Of a DNA stretch of 64,000 nt, positions 20,015 through 34,300 are shown piece after piece. Within the stretch, counting starts at the first letter, position 1; each line of letters begins with the position of its first letter. The DNA lies in assembly GCA_949775045.1 (NCBI GenBank), contig OX459110.1, positions 417,501-481,500 of the forward strand. Reading direction: 5' to 3'. The notes beneath the pieces were generated by a model, which was not told where the DNA came from, ran no database searches, and worked only from the letters and a program-made list of their open reading frames with translations. The translations under genes and the position numbers were made by a program. This DNA comes from Metridium senile (lineage: Eukaryota; Cnidaria; Anthozoa; Actiniaria; Metridiidae).

Positions 20015-20190
20015 AGGCCCGGGCCTGAACGGTTTCAACATTTCCTTCAACATCCGTTCGATTTTGTTGAATGGCAATGTTTAAACGCTTTTAAACTCTT
20101 TCAACATCAATTCAACATCGATTCAACACTTTTCAACAATGTTGAAAGAGTTTAAAAGCGTTTAAACATTGCCATTCAACAAAATCGAAC
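20015..20190. repeat. MITE family E copy, right end truncated
   Basis: GGCCCGGGC terminus and the GTTTAAACGC / AACAATGTTGAAAGAGTTTA palindrome, with arms carrying TTCGATTTTGTTGAATGGCA and inverse. Confidence 0.85.
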
Positions 20191-20728
20191 TAACTATATA
20201 GCTAACTATAGAACATGCTTTTGAATCAGTTACTCTACATTGAGCTTTTGTCAAATACTACGGTCGTGGTGTTAGATATCACTTTTTCAATTAAAAGTTA
20301 AAGATATATCACAGTTATAACACTGCACATTTAAAACAAAATATGTATGATATTCTAGAGTCATATGTAGGACAAATAGCCTACCCCATATTACTAAATA
20401 TCAACAATTATAATTATTTCATAATTAAAACAATAATAAAGGATGTCTGATACTTCCGAAATATTGCAAAACTTTAATTAAAACTCACTGATTTAATATA
20501 GCATTTTGAAAATACAAAAAATAAGTTAATGAATGAATGAAAATAAAGATATATGAATGAATAAATGAATGTTCAATCTCAACACAGTCAAAACAAAAAC
20601 TTTTTATATTTCTCATTGGGCCTAGTTTTCGGTATTTTTCCCTGCGCGCCAAACATCTCGATTAGTTTCCATCCCATCGTGTAATATATTCTTTAGAATT
20701 TGACTATAGCTCATGGTAATTTAAGGAA

Positions 20729-20944
20729 TATACAGCTAATTGCAAGAACGTTGTCCTGACTTTTGTAATTTACTGGGAAAGGAATTAATTAAAAGACAAA
20801 AGAAGATCACTCAAGCTGAACTCTTTCTTCGGATCAAGAAAAAGTAAAAAAAGTTCAGCTTGAGTTATTTTCTTTTGTCTTTTAATTAATTCCTTTCCAA
20901 CTAAAGTACAAAAGTCAGGACAACGTTCTTGCAATTAGCTGTAT
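20729..20944. repeat. MITE family D, complete near-perfect palindrome
   Basis: TIRs ATACAGCTAATTGCAAGAAC GTTGTCCTGAC and inverse; arms meet near 20832. Confidence 0.92.
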
Positions 20945-20949
20945 ACATA

Positions 20950-21065
20950 TATTATAAAACAATTGAAAGACTTAAAAATAAGACGGTCCGTAGTCAAATT
21001 CTAAAGAATTCATTAAACGATATCGAGGCTGATGTTGATCGACGGGAGCCGTGAAATGGTAACAT
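20950..21065. repeat. Dispersed repeat shared with 2087-2195
   Basis: Both places contain ATATCGAGGCTGATGTTGAT-like and CAATTGAAAGACTTAAAAAT-like blocks in the same order. Confidence 0.5.
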
Positions 21066-21382
21066 GAATGTCAAGGCATAACAGGTCTTGTGCTATTCGA
21101 TAAAATTGATAATATATCATTCAGATTTTGTTATTAAATTTCTGATATTGATCGAGAAACTCCGGTACTAACAGTTTCAATATTAAAAAGAGATTATCAT
21201 CAGATATGTCTTTGATAAAAAAAGATACGGTTTTGTTCTCAAAGAATCGAGTTTTGCAGGTTATAATTTCATATCATCGCCAGAAATATGACTTGCTTTT
21301 AAACAAGGGAATGTTGACAGAGAGGTTGTATATTCTAAAATACATTGTTATAAAAATGAATGAAACTAGGACCCAAGTCTTT

Positions 21383-21648
21383 AAGCCTGGTTTTCACTAG
21401 CGACGCAACGCAAGCGCAAACGCAAGCGCAAGTACAAGCATGTGAAAACGAGACGTGAATAAGTGCAAGCGCAAGCAAACTATTCACTAGAACCACGCGC
21501 AAGCACAAGCGCAAACGCAAGAAAAAAAGAAAATTTTTGATACCTTGCGCTTGCGTTTGTGCTTGCGTGGGCAGTTTTCACTACGAAATAAGGCCTCTTG
21601 TGCTTGCGCTTGCGTCTGCGCTTGCGTCGCTGGTGAAAACCAGGCTTT
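21383..21648. repeat. MITE with AAGCCTGGTTTTCACTAGCG termini
   Basis: Inverted ends and inverted inner GCAAGCGCAAACGCAAGCG blocks. Many (CGCAAG)n hexamers make spurious frames on both strands. Confidence 0.9.
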
Positions 21649-22007
21649 AGCAAATTGTTGCGGCTCTAGTTTGATTAATAGTAGAAAAGTGATTCTAACA
21701 GTGTGGATACTCGAACTGTCAACACTTGATCACTTTTTCATGTTATTATTTTATAAACATTCTACAGCTTCAAAACCTTTTAAAATTAAGGAGTGAGTTC
21801 AAATACACTAAGTGTTCATAATAAATCTTGTTCTAATCTAATCTAATCTATTCGCTCATGGGATGTGGGTTTTAAAAAAAAAATTAAAAAAACCCTCAAA
21901 ATTTTAACGGTTGGAGTGTCCTCACTGCAATGAGGCAAAATAAATATGCGATGGGTATACTGGAATGAGGGTAGAAGTTACACATACATTAAGAAAGAAA
22001 GAAAAAA

Positions 22008-22042
22008 GAATAAATAAATAAATAAATAAATAAATAAATACA

Positions 22043-22085
<43 letters not shown>

Positions 22086-22375
22086 ATAGATAAAAATATG
22101 AAAAAACAACAAATACATGAATTGATAAATACATAAATGAATAAATAAATAAATACATAATGAATAAATAAATGAATGAATATAAATAAATAAATGAATG
22201 AATGAATGAATAAATGAATTAATTAATAAATTAATTAATAAATGAACAAATGAATGAATAAATAAATAAATAAATAAATTAATTAATTAATAAATGAATA
22301 AATTAAAGAATGAATAAATTAATGAATGGATGAATGAATGAATGAATAAATGAATGAATAAATACATAAATAAAA
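22008..22375. repeat. AAAT/GAAT low-complexity tract
   Basis: About 370 bases of AAAT, GAAT and TTAA tetramers. Confidence 0.93.
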
Positions 22376-22504
22376 AATCCATTATAGGCAATTTTACAGG
22401 TAATACTTTTATAAATAATGTCAAGAAAATTTTTTTGAATACTATTTATATTGTCAATAGAACAAAAAAATTGAACACGGTGTTCATAAAAAAACATGAT
22501 TCGA

Positions 22505-22707
22505 AAAATAACCTGTTTTACCCTGAGTCAATCAGAGCACGCGACATGTGGTATCTATACTGATGCAGTAAATCATATAAATGTTAAATGCAAATTATAT
22601 CTGCTTTTTGTCTGTATCATAAAAAACTTCGTCTGATTAAAAAAAACCCTGTTATACCGCGAGTCAATCAGAGCACGCGAAATGTAGTTATCTATATTAC
22701 TACTACA
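22505..22707 (+). repeat. Direct repeat pair, ~135 bp apart
   Basis: GAGTCAATCAGAGCACGCGA with flanking CCTGTT(T/A)TACC occurs at ~22532 and ~22662. Confidence 0.75.
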
Positions 22708-23045
22708 GCTTGTGAATTTCAACACTGTGAAACACATGGCGTGCATTCGATCGTTATTAAACACACGATATTACTCTCCTTCTAATACACTAATATCTTA
22801 CATATTCATCATCTGTCGGAAGACATTTAAAAGTTATTTTCGACTCGTGTGGACCAAACATTTCCAACATACGATCGACGAAGGCTTGGATTCGATCAGC
22901 ACCAGTAAGTAACATTCTCTTAAAGTCCATTTTAGGACGATATACAATACAATATACAATACATTAATATTTTTATTTTAGGAGGGAGACGAAATAACCT
23001 TTTACAGTTTTCTAGCCTACGACCCTCAAATAGATAGAGCTTTAA

Positions 23046-23341
23046 ATAGAGCAGATTATGGCTGTGAAAAGTTCAGTGCCGTGTACGTGCCTTGCCGCGA
23101 CCGTGATGTTTCTAGAAATTTGACATGCCTTGACTTCGTACGTCGCGTGAGCTTTTTATAGTCTTACGAAATCTGCTCTAATACAGGAAAGTATTATGGT
23201 GGTTATAGAGTAGATTTCGTATGACTGTTAAAAATTCAGTGCCTTGCCGCGCGACCGTGATGTCGCTAGAAATTTGACGTGGCTTGCTGTGCCTTGACCG
23301 CGTTCGTGCCGTGTGCTTTTCATAGTCATACGAAATCTATT
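23046..23341. repeat. Two adjacent copies of a palindromic MITE
   Basis: 23046-23182 and 23207-23341 each have AGAGCAGAT / ATCTGCTCT-like ends and share TTCAGTGCC...CGCGACCGTGATGT and CTAGAAATTTGAC. No exon seen in the flanking 23.4-24.2 kb. Confidence 0.75.
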
Positions 23342-24232
23342 CATCGAATGTATTATTAACGCTATAATCTATCAATCCGTCTTGATATGTATGTATCATA
23401 GTAATACTACTTTAATAAGATATAGCTATGTTTGGAACGATTGAATACTATGCCAAGCCTTCAGACGAATTTACCCATACATCCTCAGGGCTAAGAATGT
23501 GCAATTGTTTTGCAATTGATAGTGAGATTTTAAGAGCATTCTTCTCCTCAAGAACCTAGAGATTATTGTTGAGTTATCATGGGCATACATCTAAACACAA
23601 GTTATCGAGTTTTAATAATCGAATCGTAATTTCCGTCGAAAAACATGGAGGTTATTGTTGAGATATTATGGGCATACACCTCCGTCAGTAAACACGAATA
23701 ATGGAGGTGCTTACAATCAAGATATTACGGGGATAAATCTAAACACGAATAACAGAGGTGTTTGGGGTAGTATTCTTGTCGAGATCATGGAGGTTTTTCA
23801 TTACACTTTTGGTTTTATTGGGCCTGAAAGTCATTTTAATGTACCAACCTTGCGAATAACTTGTTCTTTTTTCAGTAAGGATAAAATGCATACAAATCGA
23901 GCATCTTATATATATTAGAACATTTATATAATTTTCGTATAACTTAATTTTAACATGCAAATGAGCATGTATGTCAAATAACATGCTATTAATGAGGTGT
24001 ACGTGTAGCTTTATGCTTCATTTAGTCGTGCTCTCGGCTTAGAATAATTAAAATACAACTGACGGTTGACTGTGAAACCATTTATAGATTTGATCGAAAT
24101 CACTTTTAACAATTTTCACAGTGGCTTGTGGTTCAAGGGAAAAAAAATAATAGCCTATAGCTACATGCTCACCTCATTAGCATGTTAATTCACACATATG
24201 GTTATTTGTCCGTTTCAGTCTCAGCTGATTTC

Positions 24233-24582
24233 AAGCCCTGTCCACACATATTCGGGTATTTTCGAAAACGGAGGCTTTCTTTCTCAGGATTCATATTCAC
24301 CAAGATCCGCGTCGACATGTAGTATAGAGAATCGAATTTGCCCGTCCACAGGTATACACGAAAACGATTCGAAAACGCTAGCTTCGATACAATTATAATA
24401 GGAGCACGCACGACTGGATTGCAGCTCTGACGTCATCGTATTTAAAAACGTCCGTTTTCGCTGTCCACAAGTATACAATAAACCACCGTTTTCAAAATTC
24501 TCCAGTCTGAAGAGCGTATTCGAAAACCTCATTTTTCGGTGACAGAAAACGCTAAATACCCGGATACGTGTGGATAGGACGT
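24233..24582. repeat. MITE with CCTGTCCACAC termini
   Basis: CTGTCCACACATATTCGGGT and GATACGTGTGGATAGG form inverted ends; inner GTATTTTCGAAAACG blocks also pair. Confidence 0.8.
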
Positions 24583-25006
24583 TAGTGTTTGAAGCTTTTT
24601 TACATTAGTGTTTTTTTTTTACATTATATACTTGAGATAGTTCCTTTCCGACCTATTTGTCTGGTCAGCCTATTTTAAAATGATTTATAGAGAAGAATGA
24701 CTTCCCAAGACCAGTAATCATTAAAAAGAATTCTAGAAATAAGATACTTAGTCAAGAATAACAGGAAGCTGTTCTTTCCTGCGCAGTAAAGATGAAGTCG
24801 GTTTTTTTCTAATTATAGTTTAGAAAATTCATCATTTAATTTAATATGTTTAAGAAGCCTATAGAGCATGTTTCATATTAAAGGAACTTCTTATTAAAAA
24901 AGAGTAATTACTCTCTAGCATGAACCGCTGTGAAGCGCTTTTATAATAATGATAATAACCTTTATTGAAGAAATACTTATAAAGTGCAGATATAAACCAC
25001 GAAGGG

Positions 25007-25190
25007 ATAGACCTAATCGGCTAACGCGTTGCCATGTACGTTTCCAACCAATTCAAAACCTCTGGGAATAAAAACTTTTGTTCCAAATATTTTCCACGTG
25101 ACATTGAAATACAAGACAAAGAATCTTATTCCCAAAAGATTTGGTTTGAATTGAGTGAAAACGCGTACATAGCAACGCGTGTATTCCCAA
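25007..25190. repeat. MITE family T copy 2
   Basis: ATAGACCTAATCGGCTAACG CGTTGCCATGTACG left end pairs with the inverted CGTACATAGCAACGCG right end. It lies ~170 bp before the GABA-B-like first coding exon. Confidence 0.75.
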
Positions 25191-25398
25191 GCGCGAAGCT
25201 CATTAGCATATTTAACTCAATAGCACACTAAAATGCGTTATGCGAAATCGCTCTAATGTAACTCAAGCATGCACAGATCTAGATATACTTTTTCCACTCT
25301 AACAATCTTTGTTAAAAGCCAAATCGTTTGGTAAAATTATTTTTCTTATTTATTGTTACAGAAGTATTGGTGAAAAACTATTGTTCTTCGAATATCAA

Positions 25399-28300
25399 AT
25401 GGCTTTGAGAATTTTAAATTGTCTTGGCGTTTTCTTGCTGTTTTTTCGCCAAACGAGCTGCGCGGACGCGCGTGAAATTATTCAAATTGGCGGGCTTTTT
25501 GGTATCGATACAAGTCAAGGAGGATGGAGTTCTGAAGGCATTATTCCCGCCGTACAAATGGCTTTTGAAGATGTCAACAATATGAGCGACATATTGAAGA
25601 ATTACAAACTTGAGCTACTTATAACTGACTCGAAGGTAAATCATCCTTAAACTTTCCCCAATTAAATCTTCTTGTGATGTAGTTCTCAAAATGTCTTTCC
25701 TATAATATCCTCTTGGGAAGTAGACCTTATTCATGCGCACTTGCCTCAATGTTTCCTAACACAATCCTACCTTATTCACTTGTCTCAATGTTTTCCAAAC
25801 ACAAATCTCTTGGACGATTGACCTTATCCACTGGCCTCAATGTTTTCCCAATACAAATCATCTTGGGGGATAGACCTTATTCACTTGCTTCAATGTTTTC
25901 CCAATACAATCCTCTTGGGAGATACAACTTATTCATTTGCCTAATTGTTTTCCCAATACAATCCTCTTGGATGATAGACCTTATTCACTTGCCTCAATGT
26001 TTTCCAAATAAAATTCTCTTGGGAAATAGACCTTACTTATTTGTTTGACTGAAAAAACCGGGAAACGGAAGTTAAAAGATACATCCTGAATAAAGAAATC
26101 TCCTTTTTTCCCAACAGTGTAATATTGGGGAGGCTGTCCGTGGAGCAATGGAATACATTTCAACTGGAAGACCAAAAGTTATGTTCTTAGGTCCCGGATG
26201 CTCAAAAGCTACAATGCCTGTTGCTGAAGCAATCCACTATTGGAACATTGTACAGGTACTGTTGGATATAGTCTTATTTCTAGTCCATGGCAAGGAATTC
26301 CGAACGCTCATGCGCACTAGGGTCTTTAGATCATTACAAAATAGTTATTTATTTTTTTCTCATAGATGGGCTTTTCCAATTCCTCGCCGCTCCTTTCAGC
26401 TAAGAAGCATTATCCTCTCTACTTCCGTACGAATCCTTCCGAGCATTTCTCGAACCTTGGCCGAGTGGCGATAGTGAAAAGATTCAAATGGAAGCGGGTT
26501 TCAATTTTACAGAAAAATAACGACGTTTTCACTGGTATTAGCAACTCGCTGGTTGATTTGTTGAAATCGAACAACATTGATATAGTTGCGTATGAAAGTT
26601 TTACCGACCCAAACAACCCCAAAAATGCCATTGAAAATCTCAAGGTTAGTATCTGAAGGCCCGGGCAAATTATTCAACATTTGCTTCAACATCCGTTCGA
26701 TTTTGTTGAATGATAACGTTTTTTGATTAAGATTCATTTTCTTGCAGAGAAAAGATGCCAGGATCATCTTCGCGTTCTTCTATCAAGTCGAACACTATCC
26801 AGTATTTTGTGAGGTAGGTTGAAATCTAGCCTGCGTCACATCCGGACTTTTTGTTACCCGAGAAAAAGTCCGGATGTGACGTAGGCTAGTTGAAATCCCT
26901 CACACACTAACACACCACGCGCGTCAATGATTGCAACATATAGTAGTCTGTTCACAGTTCCCTGCTTCATCTTGTAAGGACAATGAGCTTGCAATGATAG
27001 AGACCTTTTAACACCTTGCGGGACAATAGACCGATCCAAGGTTATTGCCGCCATCTTGCAAGGGGTGCAAAACTACTGGGGCGAGTAGAGAATGTATGTG
27101 ATTTTGGACCACTTTGAACGTACGTATTTTTCTTTGAATTCATTGGATTTTCAGTTAAAATTTCCTATCAAAGGTTTTGCATTTGTTTATAACATATCCA
27201 AAAAATAGCACTGGGAAACGGGCTACAGGCTCTGAAATCAATATTTTAGATCTACATACAAACACTTTGTTTCAGCGATATAGAATTACACAGTAAATAT
27301 AGGGAGATTTGAAATCGCAGTTTACATACGTCTCACATAATTTAACAACCTTAGTTTGATCTCAGGTATAGCCATGCATAGTATCTTTGATATAAAATGT
27401 TTATATTGAACATTCGGCAATTTCCAGTGGAGTTATATAAGTTCAAAGTTACATACATTTACTGCTCGCCCCAGTAGTTCTGCACCCCCTACAAGATGGC
27501 GGCAATAACCTTGGATCGGTCTATTATTTACATGTCTCTAACATTGCAAGCTCAACGTGCGTCTCACTTCGATGCTAAGCTTAAGGCCTGGCTTCCTTTC
27601 AAGATGGCGCAGGTAGTTGTGAAAGGGACTATTCTATTTTATGAATTTTACGCGGGAATAGTCGTCTAGAAAATTGCTTGGCTCGCTCATTGGTTGTTGT
27701 TCGCCCGTGCAATCATTAGGTTTCGATTGCATATTTGTCGATAAATTACAAAACAATTATTCCCTCATAGTTCATTAACAAATTTATCGAAGTTTGTTGA
27801 TATTATATTCATTAATATTATTTTGAGAGTTCTAAAGCAAGAATACTTTCAATAACAACGGGAAAAAATTCAACCAACAATTTTGAAATGCATGTACTAG
27901 GGTTTTTTTTCTCCTTGCTTTAACGTTTGTAAAGTTGACGGTTTGTGATTCAACGAGACTTACCCCTGCCCCAAAGAGCTTAGAATCTCACTTCCATGCA
28001 GTTTGATTGACACCATCAATTATAGCCATATTTGGAAACTTGGCAAACTTGTTGACATCTTGCTGTCAGCTTTCATCCAATCAAAGGTCTTCATAGACTT
28101 AAACCAATCAGAAGGCCGAATTCAAAATAACGAATTCAAAATAATAGGCTCGTTTGGCTAGAGGGTTTCTCTTGAGGATAACGAACACAGACGTACAAAT
28201 GATAAATATATAGATCAAGAAACCCTTTAGTTTCTAGGGTATACCTTTATGAGTATCTTGTACTAATAAGTAGTCATGTTTTTAGGCGTATCGTCAAGGC

Positions 28301-31300
28301 ATGTACGGCGACAAATACGTTTGGATACTATTATCAGGCCGTAACGATGACAACTGGTGGAGAGTACAAAGCAAAGCGGTTGACTGCACGCCAAAAGAAA
28401 TACGCGAGGGACTGAGTAATAATATAGGAACTGGAGAAATGAAGCTAAGCACCGACAGTAAGAAAACAGTATCAGGACAGGTACGTTTTACCATACTGGA
28501 AATAGAGCAACTTATTAAATGATTGGCACCTATTGGCCTTTTCCAAAACGAGTAAAGGACGACTGGGTACTAGTTTCCCGTAAATGAGAAATGAACCTCA
28601 TAATTAAGTAGAGCAGATCATGATATGTAAGATTCCTGAGATTTGGTGCTTTTTGTTGAAAACTGCCCAATGTATGGATTGGAAGGACAGTCGGTTTCAA
28701 AACTCGTTGTCGTAGGCAAAGCTACATGCCACACTTGAAGGCTGCAAAGGATTTCGGTAGTTTCCACGTATAGTTTTAATTGCAATCAATCTATTAAAAT
28801 ATGTTTCTTAAATATTCTATTCAACACCAACCACTGCAACAGCTTGTCATGATAACATAATCATAAGCATACAATTTCATCATCACCATCAACAACAACA
28901 AGAAACATACAAGTACCTTGATATTCAACTGCAATCTGTATTTGGGCCCACCTCGTTGGGACCACGAGTCCGTTAACGTGTTCCCTCATCGTATACAATT
29001 GTAGTTTTTTCTTATTTTGTATTTTATTGTTTTCGGTGAAATCCTCTAAATAATAAAAAAATAAAAAATAAGTATTGGTTTTCAGACCCCAGTACAGCTT
29101 TGGAATAGGTACGTCAACCGTGCAAACTCTTCTGGTTCTCCACAAAACTACTTTGCACCATTTGGATACGATGCCGTGTGGGCATGCGCACTAGCTCTCA
29201 ATGCTTCAGTAGAAATACTTCAAAGACAAGGCATGTCGTTGACGGACTTCAACTACACCAATACCTTTATGAGGAAAGTGTTTGTTGACATTTTAAAGAA
29301 TACATCATTTGCCGGGATGACGGTAAGTTAGAAGCAACTTGTTTCGCAATACTTGAAAATGAAGTTTTGCAAGTTGTGGAGTTCCGTTGTGAAAAGTAGA
29401 ACTGAACACTACTTTGTATATAAAATGAAGTATATAAAATGAAGTTTTGCAAGTTGTAGAGTTCCGTTGTGAAAAGTAGAACTGAACACTACTGTTCAAT
29501 GCTATACACCTAGTTCAAAAAAGGTTGACGGGGCGAACGGTGATTGCGCGACCAAAAGGGACTGTGGGTAATACCAATTTCTTCTTATTCTATTCTAAAT
29601 TACCCAAACACCGTTCAGCGATGACCTTAGATGGGTGTCTCGAAGGTTTCGCTGAACGGTGGAGGCATTGTTTTGGTATTACCGTATTACCCATAGTTCT
29701 TTTCGGTCGTGCAATTACCAATCACCCCAACAGCCTTTTTTGAATTAGGTGTATATGCGGCCCAACAAAACGTATCTCTGTTGCACTGTGCAATGGTTCA
29801 GCAGCTTGTGTTGCATCTTGAAAGATGGTGCTGAAGAATTATGTCAAATCACTTTTAAGCCTCTCGCTTCTCACCACTGTGGCCCCACATGGATAATTGA
29901 CTTACACATATTATTTATTAAACGGAAACTAGCGAGTAAACCACAGGTAGCCCAAGCTCACTATTTGTGTTGATTTACTATAGGATATATGGGGATTTTT
30001 CAACGTACAATTTTTTGCCTTAATTCTTAATAAAATAAAATGAAACTCTTACCGTGTCTTTTTGTTGCTCTCATCAACCGTCTGACTGACTTTCAGCGAT
30101 TTTCGTTGGAATTTAGCTGCCTTTCTCTAACGTGTAGTAAGAGAGAGAAAGGTAGGAGGCGAAGGCCCCAAAACGGCCTTCGAACTGCTGAACTAATCGC
30201 CAAATAATTCCTCGAAAAACGCTTCTAGTCCAAATCTTTCTACGCAGCAGTTCGAAGGGATAAATATGACACGCAAAAATCCCAATGGATTAGAATCAAC
30301 GGCTTTTTTGAAGCAGCCAGCCTCCACGAAGTTCGAATAAAACCGCTCGAAAAACAGCCAAAATACCCGTGTCTGGAAGAGTTGGGACAGTTGAAGCCGT
30401 TAAAAAACAGAGAGACTGGACCGGGCAAAAACAACCACTATCCGTGGGGTGCAAGGGTCGAAAATTGTACGACAAAACTAGGAACCGCCCCCGCTCCCAG
30501 GGGAGAATTACTTGCGATTAAACTCCACACTGAAAGAGAGAAACGGTCGTTTTTTTCCCTAACATTAATTTTGAATGTCAACGTGTTCAGCGCGGTGAGT
30601 GATAGACCGACGAAGTACAATAGCTGTCAAGTAATTCTCCCCTGGGAGCGGGGTCGGTTCCTAGTTTTGTCGTACAATTTTCGACCCTTGCACCCCACGG
30701 ATAGTGGTTGTTTTTGCCCGGTCCAGTCTCTCTCTGTTTTTTAACGGCTTCAACTGTCCCAACTCTTCCAGACACGGGTATTTTGGCTGTTTTTCGAGCG
30801 GTTTTATTCGAACTTCGTGGAGGCTGGCTGCTTCAAAAAAGCCGTTGATTCTAATCCATTGGGATTTTTGCGTGTCATATTTATTCCTTCGAACTGCTGC
30901 GTAGAAAGATTTGGACTAGAAGCGTTTTTCGAGGAATTATTTGGCGATTAGTTCAGCAGTTCGAAGGCCGTTTTGGGGCCTTTGCCTCCTACCTTTCTCT
31001 CTCTTACTACACGTTAGGGAAAGGCAGCTAAATTCCAACGAAAATCGCTGAAAGTCAGTCAGACGGTTGATGAGAGCAACAAAAAGACACGGTAAGAGTT
31101 TCATTTTATTTTATTAAGAATTAAGGCAAAAAATTGTACGTTGAAAAATCCCCATATATCCTATAGTAAATCAACACAAATAGTGAGCTTGGGCTACCTG
31201 TGAGTAAACTAGTAACAGGCTGCGTCGGTGTTTGATATAAACGATAGGTAATATAATGAAATTTGTAACACCGTAGAAAATGTTGACTTGACTACTTTAC

Positions 31301-34300
31301 TGACGTTTCGACGAAGGGCTAAGCTCGAAACGAAATTTCATTCTATTACCTATCGTTTATATCAAACACCGACGCAGCCTATACTAGTTTACTACTCGCT
31401 AGTTTCCATTTATATCTAGTAAAGTTAAGTCAACATTTTTTAAGGTGTTACAAATTTCATTATATTACTTATCATACAATTTATTATTTACCTATTTTTA
31501 GGGTCAAATTCGTTTTGATAAGAACTATGACAGGATCACAAAACTAGAAGTAAAACAAATTCAAGGTGATGTAATGTAGTGATGTAAATCTGATGTAATG
31601 TAACGCAGCGTAAAGTGACCTTTTTGCCAACTATTTCTTCACATATAGGTGATACAGAAAGACGCGTGGGGTTGTACGATATGGACACTGATACTTACAC
31701 TGATGACCCTAATACGACGTACTTATGGCAAGGTAGAAAACACTTCTAAACACCGGTTCATACGTTAACAGCGCAAGCACAAGAATACGTGCTTCTGTAG
31801 TTTAAATTGTAGTTACAGCCAAACCTACAGAAGCGTTCCTATCGAGGTTGGAAGGCTCGATTTATTCTTCCGAACTTGACTTTAAATTTATTTTGAAATT
31901 TGCATAAATGAATCGAACCACAAGTGAGAGATTTTCAACATGAGAAGATAAAATTTGTATCTCCAAGCGACCATGTAATGTTCTGTTTTTGGCACAAGAA
32001 GTTTCCGTAAAGCTGTGTAACCATAGTGATAATCTTCACATTATAAAATAACATGTTATTTTTTTTTACTTATTTATTTGTATTGTTACATAAGGTGGTG
32101 CGTTGCCAGCAGATGGAGTGACGGAGACTCGAATGGAACTGACTGTAAGTCCATGGTTATTTTGGATGATCACAGCCTTGTCCGTGTTGGGAATAATAAT
32201 GGCTTGCGGGTTTTTAATCTTCAATATTTACAAGAGAGAAATAAGGTAATTACAGTACAAACTCTCAAAAACCGTATCTAAAAAACCCGGAATAGACCAA
32301 ATTGGCTATCGCGTTGCTATGTACGTTTCCAACCAATTCAAAACCTCTGCGAATTAAAACTTTTGTTCCTTTTCCACGTGACATTGAAATACATAAGACA
32401 AAGAATCTTACTCCCAAAAGGTTTGAAATTGGGTGGAAACATACATAGCAACGCGTTTGCCGATTTGGTATATTCTCTCTTTTTTGTCTTTTGAGGGGTT
32501 TCAGTGCATCATATAGAATATCACAACACACAAGTCAATCATATCAAAGACTGTTACCGTCAATATTGTTTTCGTGTGGAATGGCAAGCCAAAGTCCAGT
32601 AAAAAAACTGAACTTGAAACACTATATCTGTCTATAAAATTACTATTGTGACAGACAGACAATGAAATAAACAGACACATCAACAGGCAGACAAAACACG
32701 CATAAGGAAACAAACTGGAAATCAAACAAACAAACAACAAGGAAACCAAAACACCCAGAGACAATCAAACAGATAATCAAGCAAGCCAGCAAGATAACAA
32801 AAAACACATCATCCCTCTAATTGTCAGGTACATTAAGATGTCTTCTCCCAATCTCAACAACCTTCTCGTGATTGGCTGTATCCTGGTTTACATGGGCGGC
32901 ATACTCAATGGTTACCATGGAAATAATCAGCATATAGTCTGCAAGGTACATCAGTCGTAAACCTCTAAAATGAAATGAATATAGATAATATAAGAATAAT
33001 CGAATTCTCAGCAAGTGTGATTAGCTTCATCCTCAGCTGATTACACTTGCCTCGACCTTGATTATTCTGGATACACCCTTTCCGAGAAACTTTGTCACCG
33101 GTGAAGTGAAAAGCCTACAAGCTAGTAGCGCAGGGGATTATGGGTAACCTATGCATACTTTATTTAAACGCAGGGATTTCATGGCCACATTGCTACACTT
33201 GTCAATGTTATCGAGAAATGTCCATTTTGACTTATCAAACCAGAAAGGCGTTCCGAATGCACATTTAGTTTCTAAACTGATCCACGATCTTTTGCGCCAC
33301 TAGCTTGTGTGCTTTTCACGGGTGACAAACTTTCTCGGAAAGGGTGTATCAAAAAAGGCTTATCTAATAATTGTTTATATCGAGTAAAATAAAATAGGCT
33401 GCGTCGACGTATAATATAAAAAATAGACAAAAAAATAATTCTAATATTTATCGTTTATATCAAACACCGACGCAGCCTATACTAGTTTACTCGCTAGTTT
33501 CCATCTATAAAAGACAAATAAACTATCAATATATCTTTTAGGCAGAGACATGGATTGTTACTATAGGTTTTACAATGGCATTTGGTGCTCTCTTCAGCAA
33601 AACCTGGCGAGTTCACGTGATCTTCATAAATTCAAACAAAACAACAAAACGGGTAAATAATAATGAATGATGTCAATAAAGGTTCAACAAGAAGTATCCT
33701 TGCACAAAAACTAATAGTTCCAATTTAATAAAAGAAAAAATCAACATGTGAGGAGTGATGTATGAAATATATACACCTATTTCAAAAATCGTTGTCGCAA
33801 ACAAAGCCACAGTCCACACTCTGAAGCCTGCAAAGGATGTCGGTATTTTCTCTTCTCGATTTATTCATAGCATATTTTCGTTTGTGCGTGATTGTGTTAT
33901 ATGACCAGCAACTAGCTGTTGCAGTTGTAGATGATGAAACAAATATTTATTTAAAAACAACGAGTAATAAACACAACTATTTATATTCATGCTACCGACA
34001 TCCTTTGCAGGCTTTAGAGAGTAGTCTGTACCTTTGGCTGCGACAACGATTATTACAATGGGTGTATATAATGTAGAGGTAGTGAGTGTAAGGAGAAGAG
34101 TAACCACTATGCATGAGGATCTGCTGTGGAAAATATTATATTATATAATTAACCCTTCATACTGATAGTGCATATAGTTCTCATAATAAGACGATTCTAA
34201 TTTTTTAGGTAATGATACGAGATAGACAGCTTTTTGGAATGGTAGGGATGCTACTACTGATCGACCTTGTAATTCTCGTTACATGGCAAATAGTAGATCC

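Noticed and set aside
21922..22497. Phe/Leu/Ile-rich minus-strand frames
   Set aside because: Translation of AAAT/GAAT low-complexity DNA.
22800..22907. Possible 5'UTR exon of the GABA-B-like gene (ends CACCA|GTAAGT)
   Set aside because: Only a donor-like string supports it; no promoter or transcript evidence in the sequence.
30240..30904. Paired open frames with mirror-image products
   Set aside because: They are the two arms of the foldback element; the same peptide appears on opposite strands, with no start or splice context.
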